This document shows positions 43,231-55,922 of a DNA stretch of 64,000 nt, one piece after another. Source of the DNA: Vandiemenella viatica. Lineage: Eukaryota; Arthropoda; Insecta; Orthoptera; Morabidae. The position numbers and the translations under genes are program-made. The stretch is taken from contig CM061918.1 in assembly GCA_031002005.1 (NCBI GenBank), positions 57,231,478 to 57,295,477 of the forward strand, given 5' to 3'. Under the pieces are notes generated by a model that was not told the DNA's origin, did no database searches, and worked only from the letters and a program-made list of their open reading frames with translations. How positions within the stretch are numbered: the stretch's first letter is position 1; each line of letters opens with the position of its first letter.

Positions 43231-44253
43231 ACGTATTTTTTAAATTATGCGCAAGGTGAGAAGTTTCTGGAAGAGTCTCACAGAAATAAGCGGATGATGG
43301 GTCACATTTCAAGGCGGTAGATATTACTTAACCTGTTAATGAAGGAAATAGCTGTAGATGAAGAAGAGGATCAAAATATATGAAGCACATGACTGAGGAC
43401 GTAGGTTGAAAGGTGTATATTTGAAGTCCTTAGTTCAGAATATGAAGACAAAGAGGATGTCGTCATCATGTCGACAGACAAATATCAGGAAAAAATAGTG
43501 TTGGTTTTACTTGATCGGATGAGGTAAACTATATGACTCAGTATAAATGACACGCAGTCATTACGTAAACAGGTATTTGGCAAGAACGTTGTTTTGCCTG
43601 CTTCGCAACGACCTTAAAGTATATCCTGTTTTTACATATTTTGTGTAATTTGAGTTCTTACGTAACATTTAAAAGAAGTGAACAATGAAGTTAATCTTCA
43701 TCGGAGTTAACTAAGTTCAAGCGGTGGTTTCGTGTCGTTAGATAGTCTCAATAACAGTTAACTTCAGTTGATAGAACAGCCATGAAATTTCTCATTTAAC
43801 AGGTTTACCTTCATTTCTCCCTTCAGCGTTAGTTTGTGTGGAGATAAATATGCAGCGACCTTAACTGAAAAGGAAAGAATTTCAAGTCCTCCCGCATACA
43901 ACTTCCGTCGTGAGTTGAAAGAAAATGTTACATAACGGAACAATAGTTTTTGAGCTACTTACTATTGGTAAAACTGTTAAAAAAATGTTACAACTAAAGG
44001 GAAATAAATGTTGTTGGCTTATGGAAAAAGAAGGATTAACCCAGGATAGGAAATTATCGATCAATCCTCGATCTATCCTGAGTTAGGAAAAGATCAATCA
44101 ATCCTCGATCTTTTCCTATCCTGAACTGGAAGATCAACAGACCGATGGGAAAAGGACATACGCAAGGTTGTTGGAGTGAAGTGGCAGAAGATCACCCAAG
44201 ATCGTTCGACCTGGAGAAGACTGTTCAAGCATTACCTGAAATCATAAATCTAA
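43231..44253. other. Non-coding DNA, copy 2
   Basis: Homologue of 7865-8845. No gene is visible. Confidence 0.45.
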
Positions 44254-44618
44254 AGCCGCGTTCCCACGATCTCTTGTAACGGAGGCGGGACGGGAATGGA
44301 CGGGATGAATACTCAAAAACACGCCATGGGAACAGGGCCGTCTCTGCTAGCGGAGATGAGACGCAGCTACCCATTCTATGTCGGTAAACATCACAGGCGT
44401 GTGTAGTAGTGCGCTGTTGCCATCGGTTTGAAGCAGAGGTGCGCACCCCTTCTGTCTGCTATAAAGTGCTCTGTGCCAAACGACACTAGGCAACGTGGTG
44501 CGGAGTTGGTGGCGAGGTAAGCTAGGGCTAATCTGCGACGCGCGCTCGTCCCTACACTTCGGCTAATGAGGTCCCGCCCCGTCCCGCCTCCATTACAAGA
44601 GATCGTTGGAACGCGGCT
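44254..44618. mobile_element. MITE with TAA duplication, copy 2
   Basis: Homologue of 8846-9206, with TAA at both ends (44251-44253, 44619-44621) and the same AGCCGCGTTCCCACGATCTC terminus. One arm has changed to ATCGTTGGAACGCGGCT. Confidence 0.8.
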
Positions 44619-44776
44619 TAAGAGCGCACATCATTTAATGATTAAATTGGCTGGTTTTGATTTATATATATAGTGTGGCACAATGTAACTTCTTCATTCA
44701 GTGGGGAAATCTTACAGAAAATATTTCATTTTATGTGTTAATGAAGTATTTCCCGGCCTGTCGCTGAAATATAATC

Positions 44777-44940
44777 TTCACGAGTTCTCCGCCGGATGGT
44801 GTTGAAGAAAGACGAGCTTTCGGAGGCGCTATGAGCGATCTTCAGGTCTGGTGTTACTGCTGTGACAACCAGAAGACAACCTGAAGATAGCGACAGAGCT
44901 CGCCGCCGAAAGCTCCGCTTTCTTCAACACTATCCGTGAA
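44777..44940. mobile_element. Fold-back element, copy 2
   Basis: Homologue of 9365-9528 with the same two arms and loop and a few substitutions. Confidence 0.65.
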
Positions 44941-45326
44941 GTTTGTATTTTATACTTAATTCTCTTTACAGATAATATTCTTAATAAATTTTTACAAACA
45001 GATATTATAACTTCTTATCATGTTCAAAGTTATTACCTTTTTGATTAATACTCCGTTGCAATTTGCATTATACTGTATTAAGCGCAAAGTTGCTTTTGCG
45101 GCGTCTTACAATAAATCAAAGATAAACACACAACTCTTTGTTTAAAACTATTTTGTACTACGTTATTATTGTTATTTAGTTTCCTGAAATATAGTGGGCT
45201 AAAACACACGGCAAACGTAAATGCAATTTCTACACAAATGACTTACCCTCCAATAAACTGTGATATATGTTTTACGGTAAAGGTTACAATGATATATACA
45301 GAAATATATGTGAGGAGCGTAAGTGA

Positions 45327-45975
45327 TTTTCAAGTAGGCAACATGGCTTTAGGCAAGGATGTTCATGTGAATCTCAGTTGGTGGGATATATGCAAGATGT
45401 TCGGATGACATGGACAAGGGAAGTCAAATTGACAGTGTAGCACTAGATCTTTCAAAGGCTTTTGACAGAGTGAGCCATAAAATGGTAGTAAATAAGGTAA
45501 AATCTATTGGAGTCGATCAGAAAGTGATTTTCTGGATAGAAGAATTTTTGAAAGGTACAAAACAGAAAATTAGGGTAGGAAATGCGGTATCAAAAGAAGT
45601 GGAAGTAAAAATGGGAGTGCCACAGGGTAGCGTAATGGGACCATTGTTATTTATTATTCTAATGAATAATTGTGTTGATTGTTTACTATCTGAAATTAGA
45701 TTGTTTGGAGATGACATAATGCTATATATAAGGATCAAACCGGTTGAGGACTGCATACAGTTGCAGGGTAATCTGGACAGGATATCTAGTTGGGTTAGTA
45801 AACATGGAATGAAGATAAATGCAAAGAAGAGTCAGCTTATTAGATACACAAATAAAAAACTAAAGGTTTATTATGATTTCAAGGTGGGGAAAGAATTTCT
45901 TATTGAAGACTTGAAATGCAAATATCTTGGCATTACATTTGATAACAAACTTAACTGGGCAGATCACATTGGATA
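45327..45975 (+). pseudogene. Non-LTR reverse transcriptase fragment, copy 2 (uninterrupted)
   Basis: Homologue of 9916-11985 without the Tc1 insertion. It keeps LDLSKAFDRVSH (motif A) and GVPQGSVMGPLLF (motif B). The catalytic block is RLFGDDIMLY, so the second residue of F-A-D-D has become Gly. A 1-base deletion near 45400 breaks the frame before motif A. It reads through CKYLGITFDNKLNWADHIG to a stop where the LINE tail begins. Still only a fragment of ORF2. Confidence 0.87.
45923..45924. other. Unoccupied TA target of the copy-1 Tc1 element
   Basis: AAATATCTTGGC here corresponds to AAATA-[element]-TATCTTGGC in copy 1. This proves the exact ends and the TA duplication. Confidence 0.93.
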
Positions 45976-46686
45976 GGACAGAAAAGGAGGAAGATGGGTG
46001 TTTGGGGAAATTGCCACTGGAGCATGCGCTCCATTACAAATTAATTTTATTTAATTCAAATTTAATGATACTACGTTACAAACATCAGCAAAATCCTAAC
46101 AAAAGTTTCCGCTTGATACCGATGCCAAATTTGATGTTCGAATTAGAGTAGAATATTTCAGATTTGTATTTAAACCCTCAATTTTTACGTAGCTTCAGTT
46201 ATTTTCTTAATTTTTCTAAATTATCTTACGTTAATACACAGAAAACAAAAATCAAAATTTAATGATAGATGGAGGGAACACATGAAATCAGATAGTGTTT
46301 AAGAGAAACGAAACTAGTTACATATAATTTTTCCCTTCTCTAGGATAATAAGTGCTACTCAAAAATAAATAAATAACAGACGGTAAATGCGTCCACACAC
46401 AATGCGTAAATGACTCCACACAACTAGATCCTGGCGGGGGTAACACCGGACTATGCTAGTGTACAAATAACGTAAGAACAATGTTTGGCGGTCTCATCAA
46501 AGCCATAAAGTGGAGTATGGTTGACCCTATTTGCTCAAGTCACCTGGAATCTTTTACAGTAACACAACTTCAGTTCCGTTGGAAAGCTAAGATCAAAACA
46601 CTTTTTTCACATATGTTAGTGTATAATAGTATCTATAAATACAATTGACAAAATTATCTAAAGAGCACATACAAAACCAAAACAAA
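45976..46686. other. LINE tail and non-coding DNA, copy 2
   Basis: Homologue of 11986-12671. The tail phrase GAAATTGCCACTGGAGC is present. No gene. Confidence 0.5.
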
Positions 46687-46960
46687 TGCAGGAATTAGAG
46701 AGAGTAGCTAAATTTGCTTGTGGATATTACCGCATCATTAATTTGTTAAAGGAGCTGGGTTGGGAGTAGCTGGAAGACGGGAAACGGGCTAGAGATTTCT
46801 GGCAATATATATGAGGTCTGGATGGTTTTTGGACGAAGTATGTGGAAGAAAAAAGGGAACCGCAAACGACTTCTTCATTTCAGGCAGAAGAGAGTGGTAA
46901 GATAAAGGATTCGAGTATTGGAATAAGTTATCGAAGCCGTTGCTGAAAAATTTTACGTCA
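46687..46960 (+). pseudogene. LINE ORF2 post-RT fragment, copy 2
   Basis: Reads MQELERVAKFACGYYRIINL then LKELGWE and a stop, continuing in frame with LEDGKRARDFW and KYVEEKREPQ. It retains the FACGYYR block that copy 1 has lost. Two in-frame stops make it non-functional. Confidence 0.7.
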
Positions 46961-47457
46961 AACAGAAGAAGAATTTAGAGCGAAAATTCATTCATGACAA
47001 AGGTACGTAAATTGCCAAAGTAGCCTAAAATCCATCGCCGTTGATGATAATAATAGTAAAACCATTTGGCTTGTTCGAGTGGAGCCTTCACTAGTAGGAA
47101 GCTGTCGGAGTCTATGCCATGTGTAACCTTGTATCCTGACCTTGCTTGCCTTGAACATCTTCCTGCCCCTAGCAATGTGTCTAGACCGCCTCCAAGGTCT
47201 AAACTATACCGGCATACAGCATCACATGACCTCCTCACACTGATTAATGTTCCTTTAACATTCTGACCTACGGGAACAAATGATTTTCAGTGAAGGATAA
47301 AGTTCGATATTTCGATTATCCTACAGTCCCGATAAATACGAAATACCACGAGATTTGGATTTATCATGAAATAAACCAAACAAGGACAGAAATTATTCAC
47401 ATTGCTGCTACGCGTGAACAAGTACTAACCTATAATTTAGAAACCATTAAATTTTTT
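46961..47457. other. Non-coding DNA, copy 2
   Basis: Homologue of 12951-13446. No gene is visible. Confidence 0.4.
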
Positions 47458-47860
47458 GGCCGCCCCGTTGGCTCAATTGGTTGTGACGCCGTGATGGTGT
47501 ACTGTTCTGACATGGGGATAGCTGGTTGAAGTCCTGGTGATGGAAGAAATTTAAATCATCAGGACTTGGCCGGCAGGTGGTGCACAATTCCTAATCACCT
47601 AATACTGCACCAACGTCCTAGGTTAAATCCCAAACCTGTCCGTAATGCGTATGGAGTAAAGGCATACGACACTGTTGATAGTGATTCGTCCATTGGATGG
47701 GGAACTTAAGCTTGGCGGTCTTCTTTACTTCTTTAGGAAGAATAGGTGTGAATAGGGTGGCATCGAGTTTCACGCTCTCCCCTCTTTCTTCTCTCTTCCA
47801 CAACACAAGCACCTGTCTACATTGAATACACACACTGTCGCAGTCATACACACTTCTGAT
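47458..47860 (+). mobile_element. tRNA-derived SINE (family A), copy 2, longer form
   Basis: Homologue of 13447. It keeps more of the internal body (TAGGTTAAATCCCAAACC, GATTCGTCCATTGGATGGGG), so copy 1 has internal deletions. It ends in CTCCCCTCTTTCTTCTC. Confidence 0.75.
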
Positions 47861-48156
47861 GTATACATCTATGGAAAATAAACGTACTGTATAGTATGAA
47901 CACTTTGATGTCTTCATTTTCGACGAAGTTCAGTGGAGGGAATATCCATGCTTACCAACAGTGCCGCATACTGGTGTTTCGGTTGTTTTAACTACAGAAG
48001 AAAACATACATAATTCCCGCAACATTCGTCTTCATAAAGAGAGGTCTGTAGAAGGCATCTAATTTCGAAAGTCAACAGATAATGAAGATAAATTAAAAAA
48101 CGAATCAGCTTTATTTCGTACAAAGAAACATTAATGATTTATTTTGCTATAAAGTA

Positions 48157-48530
48157 AAGGAAGAATTGTTGAAGTCATAAAATGTAAATAGGTTAGCATG
48201 TCATTTGATAATAAACTGAACTGGATAGTATACACACGGCAAGTAGTAAGGAGAGGTTTCAAAAAGTCTGTCTGGGAGAGTGATGATGGGATTTATTAAG
48301 GAAGCAATTGAATTGGGAAAAAAAGCTTGGTCAGAGCGTTGCTTGAGTATGGGGAGATGGTATGGGACCTACATCATGGCCATGGAATTTGTAGAGGCTG
48401 CAAACAAACTTTGATTTTTATGTGGAAGTTAACGTACCACAATCAGTGAGTGATATAAAGGAGATGGACTGGGAATCATTTGAATACAGGTGAGGGTGAA
48501 AAGGATACTGGGATAGTATAAAGCATGCAT
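48157..48530 (+). pseudogene. LINE ORF2 fragment (FDNKLNW type), copy 2
   Basis: Homologue of 14063-14430. Readable pieces are MSFDNKLNW, LEYGEMVWDLHHGHGI and CRGCKQTLIFMW, in different frames. It is decayed. Confidence 0.55.
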
Positions 48531-48762
48531 TGGCGATGAGGCCTGGATTGATATTGGTAGGACATTTAGATGTGTTAATTAGTAGGAATGAGACAATCGT
48601 AACCATTAACTACTACTTGATTTCAGATACAAGGGAGTGGATAAGTTTTAATTTGTAGGTAATGCAGGCAGATATTGGAACAAACTATCCTGAAATAGAA
48701 AAAGAATTGAAAGCGAATATTCGTGTACTCAGAAACTGATGCGTAAAGATATTTCCATCATG

Positions 48763-49047
48763 TCATGCTCCAATGCAGTCAATTAAATAATAACGACATC
48801 TGTGGCGCCGCGCATGTTGCAGACAGTATCTCTGGTGGTCCGCTAACACACAGTATCTCTGGCCGGCCGTGACCTCTCCTGACGCAACAGGTTTCGCACC
48901 GTTACTCTCTGTCTTCCTGGTGTCCACTTGCCAGCCAGATGCCGCTAGACTTTTTCGTCTGGATTGTCTTCGAACGTTGCGAGAAATGCCATGGCCTGCG
49001 TACCTGGCACGGTAATGACTAATGCAGAAAATACGCATATCCACCAT
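48763..49047 (-). CDS. Unidentified small basic reading frame, copy 2
   Basis: Homologue of the frame at 14703-14954. The ATG and all codons are aligned without indels, but the stop is changed and the frame runs 11 codons longer (CRYYLIDCIGA). It keeps NVRRQSRRKSL and the doubled QRYC phrase. No family recognised. Coding status is doubtful. Confidence 0.2.
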   Translation of the reverse strand: MVDMRIFCISHYRARYAGHGISRNVRRQSRRKSLAASGWQVDTRKTESNGAKPVASGEVTAGQRYCVLADHQRYCLQHARRHRCRYYLIDCIGA

Positions 49048-50300
49048 CTTAAACGTGTCTGCAGATTGTTCCTCTAATTTGTTGGAACGTAATGCAAGAT
49101 TATTATCGTTAATTGAGACAGAGCTAATGACATGGTGGAAATTTTGCTACATACCATAAGAATATTTAGTTTCGCCATTTAAGTAAATTATTCGCCACCT
49201 TCTTCACTACTTGCAGCAGTCTCTCAATCACTTTCCTAGTAGTGAAAAGTTTTATACTAAATGAAGTGGTGATTGTCATTCTTTTTTTCCATATACTATT
49301 CCCAAATCTTCTCGGACTTTCCATCCAAACCAATGTGTGATTTACACAAAATTCACATTATTTATTCCGTCTACTTTCTACCAGTGATCTCCAACCCAGT
49401 CCCTTTACCATTTCAGTCATTGTGTTCTACAGCCGGATCTAGCTTCTCTGTTAAACACTATTCGATGCTGTTGTTGCTGATCTTACGATTGGAGATCCAA
49501 ACAAACATCTATGAACGTAAATTCTGAGCCGAAATAATTGTGTAATTTTAGTGCCCACCGTAAATCCATCAATTTCAATACATACAACATTGAACAATAA
49601 CTATTGTTAGATCATGAATGCCTACTTCAAAACCTTATTTTTCAATTGCTTCAGTTTTTGGCGTAACAAAATACAACGCAAAATGATCAAGGTTCGGAAT
49701 ATAACAAATCGCAAGTAGTATGAAGAAGCTGATGATTGCGAACTGGAACAAGTGAAGCCAGCAGATAATCTAGTAGGGGAATTAATAAGCATTAAAGAAC
49801 CTATATGAGGTCTTGTTATTATGAAGATGTGTGGCTATTGAGAGCTTAGCTTTTAGACAGCGACAGTGAAAACATTTAAATGGTAAATTATACGAGGAAA
49901 AAGTTTTCATTTTATTCCTGCGGCATTCTACGTCCGTCAATAAAGACAGTGTATTTCTTCAACAGTGAGCTTTATTTGTTTTTCAGAAGGCTGCTGTTAC
50001 TGCCCAAAACATATGGTAAATTGATCGAGTAAGAAATTAATGTTGTTTGCAGGAATTGCACATTATTTTTTCAAAACAAGAAAGCCATTAATATTCATTA
50101 AAATCTTCACGTGACGAGAGGTACGAGAGGAACCCTGCCATTTCACTTTCGAATCGGTAGTGTCGCCATGTGTGTCATAGCGCCGTCATACGGGAACAGA
50201 AAGGTCTCCGCTTCAAATCCCGGGTCTGGCGTACGGGTGGAAATTATTAAGGGCTGCACGGGGTTTCTTTAAAAAGCCTATAGCCCGTTTAGTTAACACA
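49048..50300. other. Non-coding DNA, copy 2
   Basis: Homologue of 14955-16195. No gene is visible. Confidence 0.4.
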
Positions 50301-51735
50301 GGGTGTAGCGGAACGTTATTACGTCACACTACAATTTATATATTTCAGATTTTTTAATATTAATTTTATTCAGGTCCTAGGTTAGATCAATTAAACTGAT
50401 CTCGGGCAGCCCAAATTATTAATTGTAAAATTAATATGATAGGTTATTTATGTGGGAGGACTCAAAGAAAATGGGCGAGTGAAAAAGCAAGGGTTTGGAT
50501 ACCATTTGGCGAACACTGGAAGCATACCGCCGATCCCCCTTCCCCCGCCAGAACGGCGCCAACAGCACAGGCACAATGGGCTACCCTGTCCCGTTAAGAT
50601 CCTCCCAGGTTGAGTGCGTCGCCCCGTTCTTGGGACGCGAGGCTGTGAAGGTCACAACCCCCCCCCCCCCCCAAAGACAGACACGCGGATCGTGGGTTGC
50701 GAATCTGAGGGTGCTGCGACATCACGTGATTTTTTTTTCTTTTAACTGCTTAACGTCTCTTAACAGCGAGGTCTTGAGAGACGGGAAAGGTTGGGGGGCA
50801 AGGAATGGGAAGGAATTCGGCCATGGCCTTTTGCAGGAAGCATCCCGGCATTTGCCTGGAGTGATTTGGGTCACGTGATTTCTAGAAAGCCTATCCCACC
50901 AATGAAATGTGGCCTCATGGTTTTCATAACTTAAAACAGGTCTTATTCTTTCGACCCTGCATGTTTCTCCTCCGAGAGGAAGGGAAACCGTCTTTTCCAA
51001 GAGTGGAGAAGACACTTCTGGCTTGGCAGCGATCTGTGACGGTTCGACCCGGATGGTGGAACAGTAACCGTCCTATGATCGCAGGCTGGTGATCCTTGTC
51101 TGGTGGCTCTATCGACATTGCACAGAGATAGACTGTGCGACAACCACCAATGACGCTGTCTACGATATGGTAATGTGCACTCGCCAGGGCATGAATAAGT
51201 GGGTTCTTAGAGACTGCAACAGACCCGTAAGCGAATCAAGCAGATCCAGTTCTAGAGCTAGCTGGCATCAGCTAGCAAGGCCTCCATGTGTTGTGGAGGC
51301 CATGCATATCACAAGTTCCATAATGTTTTCTTTAATTTAACGGCGCCCGAGATTCATTTTCATGTACATGTACTTATGTTTTAATTGATGATATTTATTA
51401 TCGCGTCATATTGTGCATATTTGTCATCTTTTAATATTTAATTTCGTTAGATAATTCCCGAATCACATTAACGTAAATTCAATAAATTATTTGCTTTAAT
51501 AAATCGGCCAATTGTAACGTCTGGGCTCTGTGTTTGATATTGCGCTGATTTATATGTTAATAGTAAATTTAAATATGCCTAGCGGTGTTAAAGCCAAATG
51601 AACAAAATAAATATCAATGTCAGTTTCCTTGCGATCTGGCAGCTATGAGATTCTTGCCAACTGAAAATAATTCTTTAAATAATTTATTATATATATATAT
51701 AAAATCCCCCCTCTCTAAAGCACCGGCTATTATAA
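50301..51735. mobile_element. 1.4-kb insertion of unknown type, copy 2 only
   Basis: Copy 1 has no counterpart between AACACAGG and CGGC near 16200. The insert starts TGTAGCGGAACGTTATTACG, which looks like the start of an LTR, but I cannot define a matching CA end or a target duplication. It contains a C14 run (about 50660) and a SINE. No reading frame resembles gag or pol. Confidence 0.5.
50732..50870 (-). mobile_element. 5'-truncated SINE (family C) with target duplication
   Basis: TCACGTGATT flanks both sides (50722-50731, 50871-50880). In reverse complement it has AAATGCCGGGATGC, GCCATGGCCGAATTCC and CTCTCAAGACCTCGC, and ends in poly(A). The tRNA-like head is missing. Confidence 0.88.
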
Positions 51736-52482
51736 GGCGGCAGAAGGTCATTATGCTCTATCCCCACTTTATCACTCGCCTGACTAGTCAGAGCGATCAG
51801 CTCGGAGAAGTAGAAATGGAAGGGGTGGTGAGGTGAGGAGCGGGGCCAGAACATAACCTTGAGCCGCCAGTTGGGAGTGAACAGGGTATAGACAAATGCT
51901 GGGCTGGTACCCAATATCCGCTCTGAAACATACACATCTGACACAGAGAGATAGATATACATCACACAGAACACATTTGGTGGAATGATTACGAAACCTA
52001 AATTCTACCAGTTGTACAGCATCTACTACAGAGGCTGAAGGAGTCGGCACTTTGATCTCCGTCTTTACGTGGTGTTCCCTCGAGATACTCCGAAGAAATT
52101 TTACATCACAGTGGCTTTAAGGTTAGTAAGAACTGAAGTTCTAAACTATTAAAAATTACTAAGTTACGTGGTTGTGTCAGCGAACAGACGATTAAGCGAA
52201 TGCACAAGGATTCCTTCCTTCATTCAAACTCGGTATTAACTAGTTAGAGGACAGTAAAATGTGCACTTGCGTTCTACTTCGGTTGTATCATAACTTAACG
52301 AGCTTCTCCAACTGCGCTGCGACATATGAACAAAATAATATAAACAATCCACTAGTATTATGAAATACATAAACGTCATTGTTGCACAGAAATATTATTT
52401 CCTATAATAAGTAATAATCATACGGAAATATACTATGCTGTCAAATGTTATAAAGTTAGTAAATGATACACTACACAGAGTG
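51736..52482. other. Non-coding DNA, copy 2
   Basis: Homologue of 16200-16956. No gene. Confidence 0.4.
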
Positions 52483-52680
52483 GCCTGGTGACTCAATGGC
52501 TCGAATCCCTGTCTCAGCGGATATTTCTACAGGCCTCAAACCGACCTTCACCTATAACACAGATTGCTGTTTAATGTGGAGTACTCCAGAATGCTTCCGT
52601 CGTTCGGATTCCACGTTAAACTTTAGGTCTCTTTTATGCGGGAGGATTACAGTGTTAGGATAGGCGGCTACGACAGGGGT
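52483..52680 (+). mobile_element. SINE (family B) with deleted A box, copy 2
   Basis: Homologue of 16957-17200. GGTGACTCAATGGCTCGAATCC shows that the region between the A and B boxes has been deleted. Confidence 0.75.
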
Positions 52681-52905
52681 GTATTGTGAATCCAATAAGA
52701 AACTGTCACCACGTGAATTTACTTGTTTATATACTGCGCAAACGATTTTTTGTTACAGGTGAAAGCGGATTCGGGACAAAAGACCGGGGAAGAACACGGC
52801 CTTTCGGAGGAACTATCCCGGCATTTGGCATGAGTTATTTCTGGAAGCCATTGAATTGGTCAGTAAAAAATAATTTACTTCTTGGGATTATTATTGATCG
52901 CCACC

Positions 52906-53668
52906 TGATGAGCACGGTCGAGGTCACTGTCGTGATTCCTCTACTCCACTTCCTTTGCTGGAACGTGGGAACGTGCATCCGTTGCCCGGTTCTACGCTGG
53001 ATTGGGTAGCAATCATCTCCAGCTTTACGAGTAAAAGCCTTGGAGTCTGCATCGGAGAGGCGTCAGTCCCGACACGACAGGTCTTGCCCAGCGGCCACTC
53101 CTTCCCACACCTCCCCGTCTTTTAACCTTCAGAGGGTTCTAAGCCCTTTCTCATGTTGAGAAGGTTCCCCTTCTCCCCTTTGATGAGTCACAGTCGAGGG
53201 GGCTTTCGCCAGACCTCTACTTGTTCAGTCTGCCAGTAAAGGCCCCTGCCAGGCAGACCTCACACACAACGCGCCTGCACGCCGGGATACATATACGACT
53301 CCAAACAGGCGCAAAACAAACCAGGAAAACAAATAGAATCATCTAGAAGCTAAGTGGGACTATTTCTTACAGAGGTCGCCGTACTACCACACAACGGAAT
53401 TCCTGCGCCAGGCCGCCTATATAAGCGTAGCCGGCCGCTCCAACGCCAGTTCCAGCCAGACCGCTGAACCAGCGTCAACTACAGAAGACCACCGGAAGTT
53501 CGCGAGAAGTAGAAGCCGTCTCTCTCTACCCCGGATCAGGACCAGGCTGAAATTCTCGACGGTCTTCTGATAACTGTACCCACATTTGTTTATGGTTTAC
53601 CTGTTGTATTGTGTACCGAGTAATAAACTTCAAGGAACCGTTAAGTGTAGTTCACTTCACTACTCTAC
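52906..53668 (+). mobile_element. Possible LTR, copy 2 only
   Basis: The block absent from copy 1 starts TGATGAGCACGG and may end at TACTCTACA. It has a TATATAAG box at about 53418 and an AATAAA signal at about 53622, with spacing like an LTR promoter and polyadenylation site. I find no primer-binding site, no target duplication and no gag or pol, so it may be a solo LTR with one edge lost. The sequence up to 53915 is likewise unmatched in copy 1. Confidence 0.4.
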
Positions 53669-54681
53669 ATCTATTTGAACGATGCCGCATCCGTTACCCG
53701 ATTCTAAGCTCGAAATTCACGGGCGTGTTCGTGGAGTCTACGGATGTAGGGGGACACTGACCTAGTCCACACGTCCTGTACCCCAACCACAAGCTTGCAT
53801 TCATTGAGTAGGATACAAAACAGGAAGTCAGGGGTGCTCGGGACCCTGGGTGCGCCATACCCATATCTGGCCATCTCGATGGAAATCGAGTGTATGGACG
53901 CAGATCCCTGGGAGCATATCAGACGCCAATGCCTCAAGGGCACCTGGGCCTCAAACTCCCGCCGTTCCAGCCACCGCTGGACTCCATTGGCTTCCCTCCA
54001 GATCCCGCCGAAACCAGGAAACAGAAAGAAAAAATGTCATTGGCTTCAGTTATTTGGAGCCTGGTCCTTCCTTATTATTTCCTGCCAGGCTCATGTCCTC
54101 CAATAGTTTCTTATAAGCGCCAAAACTTAGCCTCTATCGCCCCCTTCACACTTTCTAAAGTCACTGAACCTAGTCTGAACACTTGCAACTGCAGCCAACC
54201 TCCCCGCTGTTATGCGGACGACACTGAATGAATGGGAAGGTCGGGTCTATTGTGTGAAACTTCCCTTGACCACTATCGAAATTATTTACGGTAGCTTCAC
54301 ATGAATAGGCGACCCGGGCTGGAATCTGCCAGTCCACTGGCCGAAGATTTCTGATTACGCGTCGCATTTACTTTTACTTAAACCAAATGTAGTGAGTCGA
54401 TAATTTTGCTCAGTACACCATGGATATATGAAATCTGGATGGTCGGAACGAACCCGCATCCTGACGAATTTCGCTTCGAAACATTGGTAAAACCAACACC
54501 TACTTTGTCGCACTGAGTATAAAGGAAATTTACTCAGCCCTGATTTTGTTCCCAGTGGATATTGCTGTCCATATCTCACAACACAGTGCGGAGAGTTCCA
54601 TTCAGATATGGTGACGGGATACATAAGAAGAGTTGTGGTGTAAACTGGTTGTCAACCTAGGCAGACTGATTCCTGATCACC

Positions 54682-55922
54682 AGGATTCGGACCTTTACGA
54701 CCAAAAAAAAAAAAAAAAAAATAGAGAAATATGTGAGCAAATATGACCTTAAAAGGGTGTAATATGACCTAAAAATGACAAAATATAACAAAAGATTTAA
54801 ATTTACTATACATCAATACATGCTCAAATATACATCATTTATTTTATTTTATCTAATAGTGTCGCTTACATATGGACAGCATAATTTGCTTCCGTGCACA
54901 CGCTGCTCCAGTGGAAAATGAAATTTGAAGTCGCTTTGTTGAAGTCACTTTAATTTCACACGATTTACAGAAAATAACTCTTTCACCTGTACTAAAATAC
55001 TCCTCTCAAAATTCCTCTACGTAGCATCGCACTTTCAGATTTTTTCATTTTTTTTGTCCCCTCGCATGGCGGTTCTTACTGATCCACTGAAGGTTTAAAA
55101 CTGACTGAGGATTATATTGGCAACGATGAGACATTGATTGCCGCAACTTGACACAGGCATGCTACTCCTGTATTGTCGAGTAAAAAAGGCGGGCAGAACA
55201 TTACCGTTTAGGGAGTGACAATATAACCGGTTTGAATCCCCGTCCGGGCATCCAGATTTGGGTTTTCCATGGTTTCCCATATCACTCCAGGCGAATGCAG
55301 AGATGCTTCCTTCAAAAAAAAAAAAACAAAAAAAAAAACAACTTTAATTATTGACCGGTGAATTCTGACCAATTCAGTGACAATTAGTTTTTCGTAGTAG
55401 GAGTACAGTTCTGCGAGTTATTATCTTAATTTCTTCCCATCTGTAACTTATAGTAGTGAATTTCCTGTTTTATTAAAATTACAAGATTCTTAGATAATTA
55501 TGTACGTTTTCGTGGCGGCAATGCTTTATAAAAACTTCTCGGGTTTCAAGCCACGTCAGAACTGAGACGTCTGGCGACGTTTCGGAAGCTTTAACTGCTT
55601 CCATTGTCAAGCCCCCGCTAACATCTTAACATTAATGTTAGCGGGGGCTTGACAATGGAAGCAGTGAAAGCTTCCGAAACGTCGCCAGACGGCTCAATTC
55701 TGACGTTGCTTGAAACCCGAGAAGTTTTTATAATACAAGATTCTACTTCAAAATATGACCATAAATATTATCGTGATATGACCAAAACTAAGAAAATGAC
55801 CTGAATATGCATTTATATGCTATATAAAATACAATAAAAAACGTTCAATCAATGTTTAATTCAGTATTTCAGCTCAAAAAGAAGACAGGAAAAAATATGA
55901 CTTGTCCTAAAGATCCGATCCC
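54682..55922 (+). mobile_element. 'TATGACC' family element, plus orientation, copy 2
   Basis: Homologue of 18837-19972, with ends AGGATTCGGACCTTTA and GATCCGATCCCT. It lacks the 57-bp SINE but has gained a fold-back insertion at 55491. Confidence 0.6.
55491..55733. mobile_element. Palindromic fold-back element, copy 2 only
   Basis: The 243-bp insert is flanked by an 11-bp repeat TACAAGATTCT (55480-55490, 55734-55744). From 55526, TTATAAAAACTTCTCGGGTT to the end forms almost one continuous hairpin with arms of about 100 bases, including GGCGACGTTTCGGAAGC and GACAATGGAAGCAGT. The first 35 bases are outside the hairpin. The 11-bp duplication is more like retroposition or an unusual transposase than a standard MITE. 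Confidence 0.85.
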
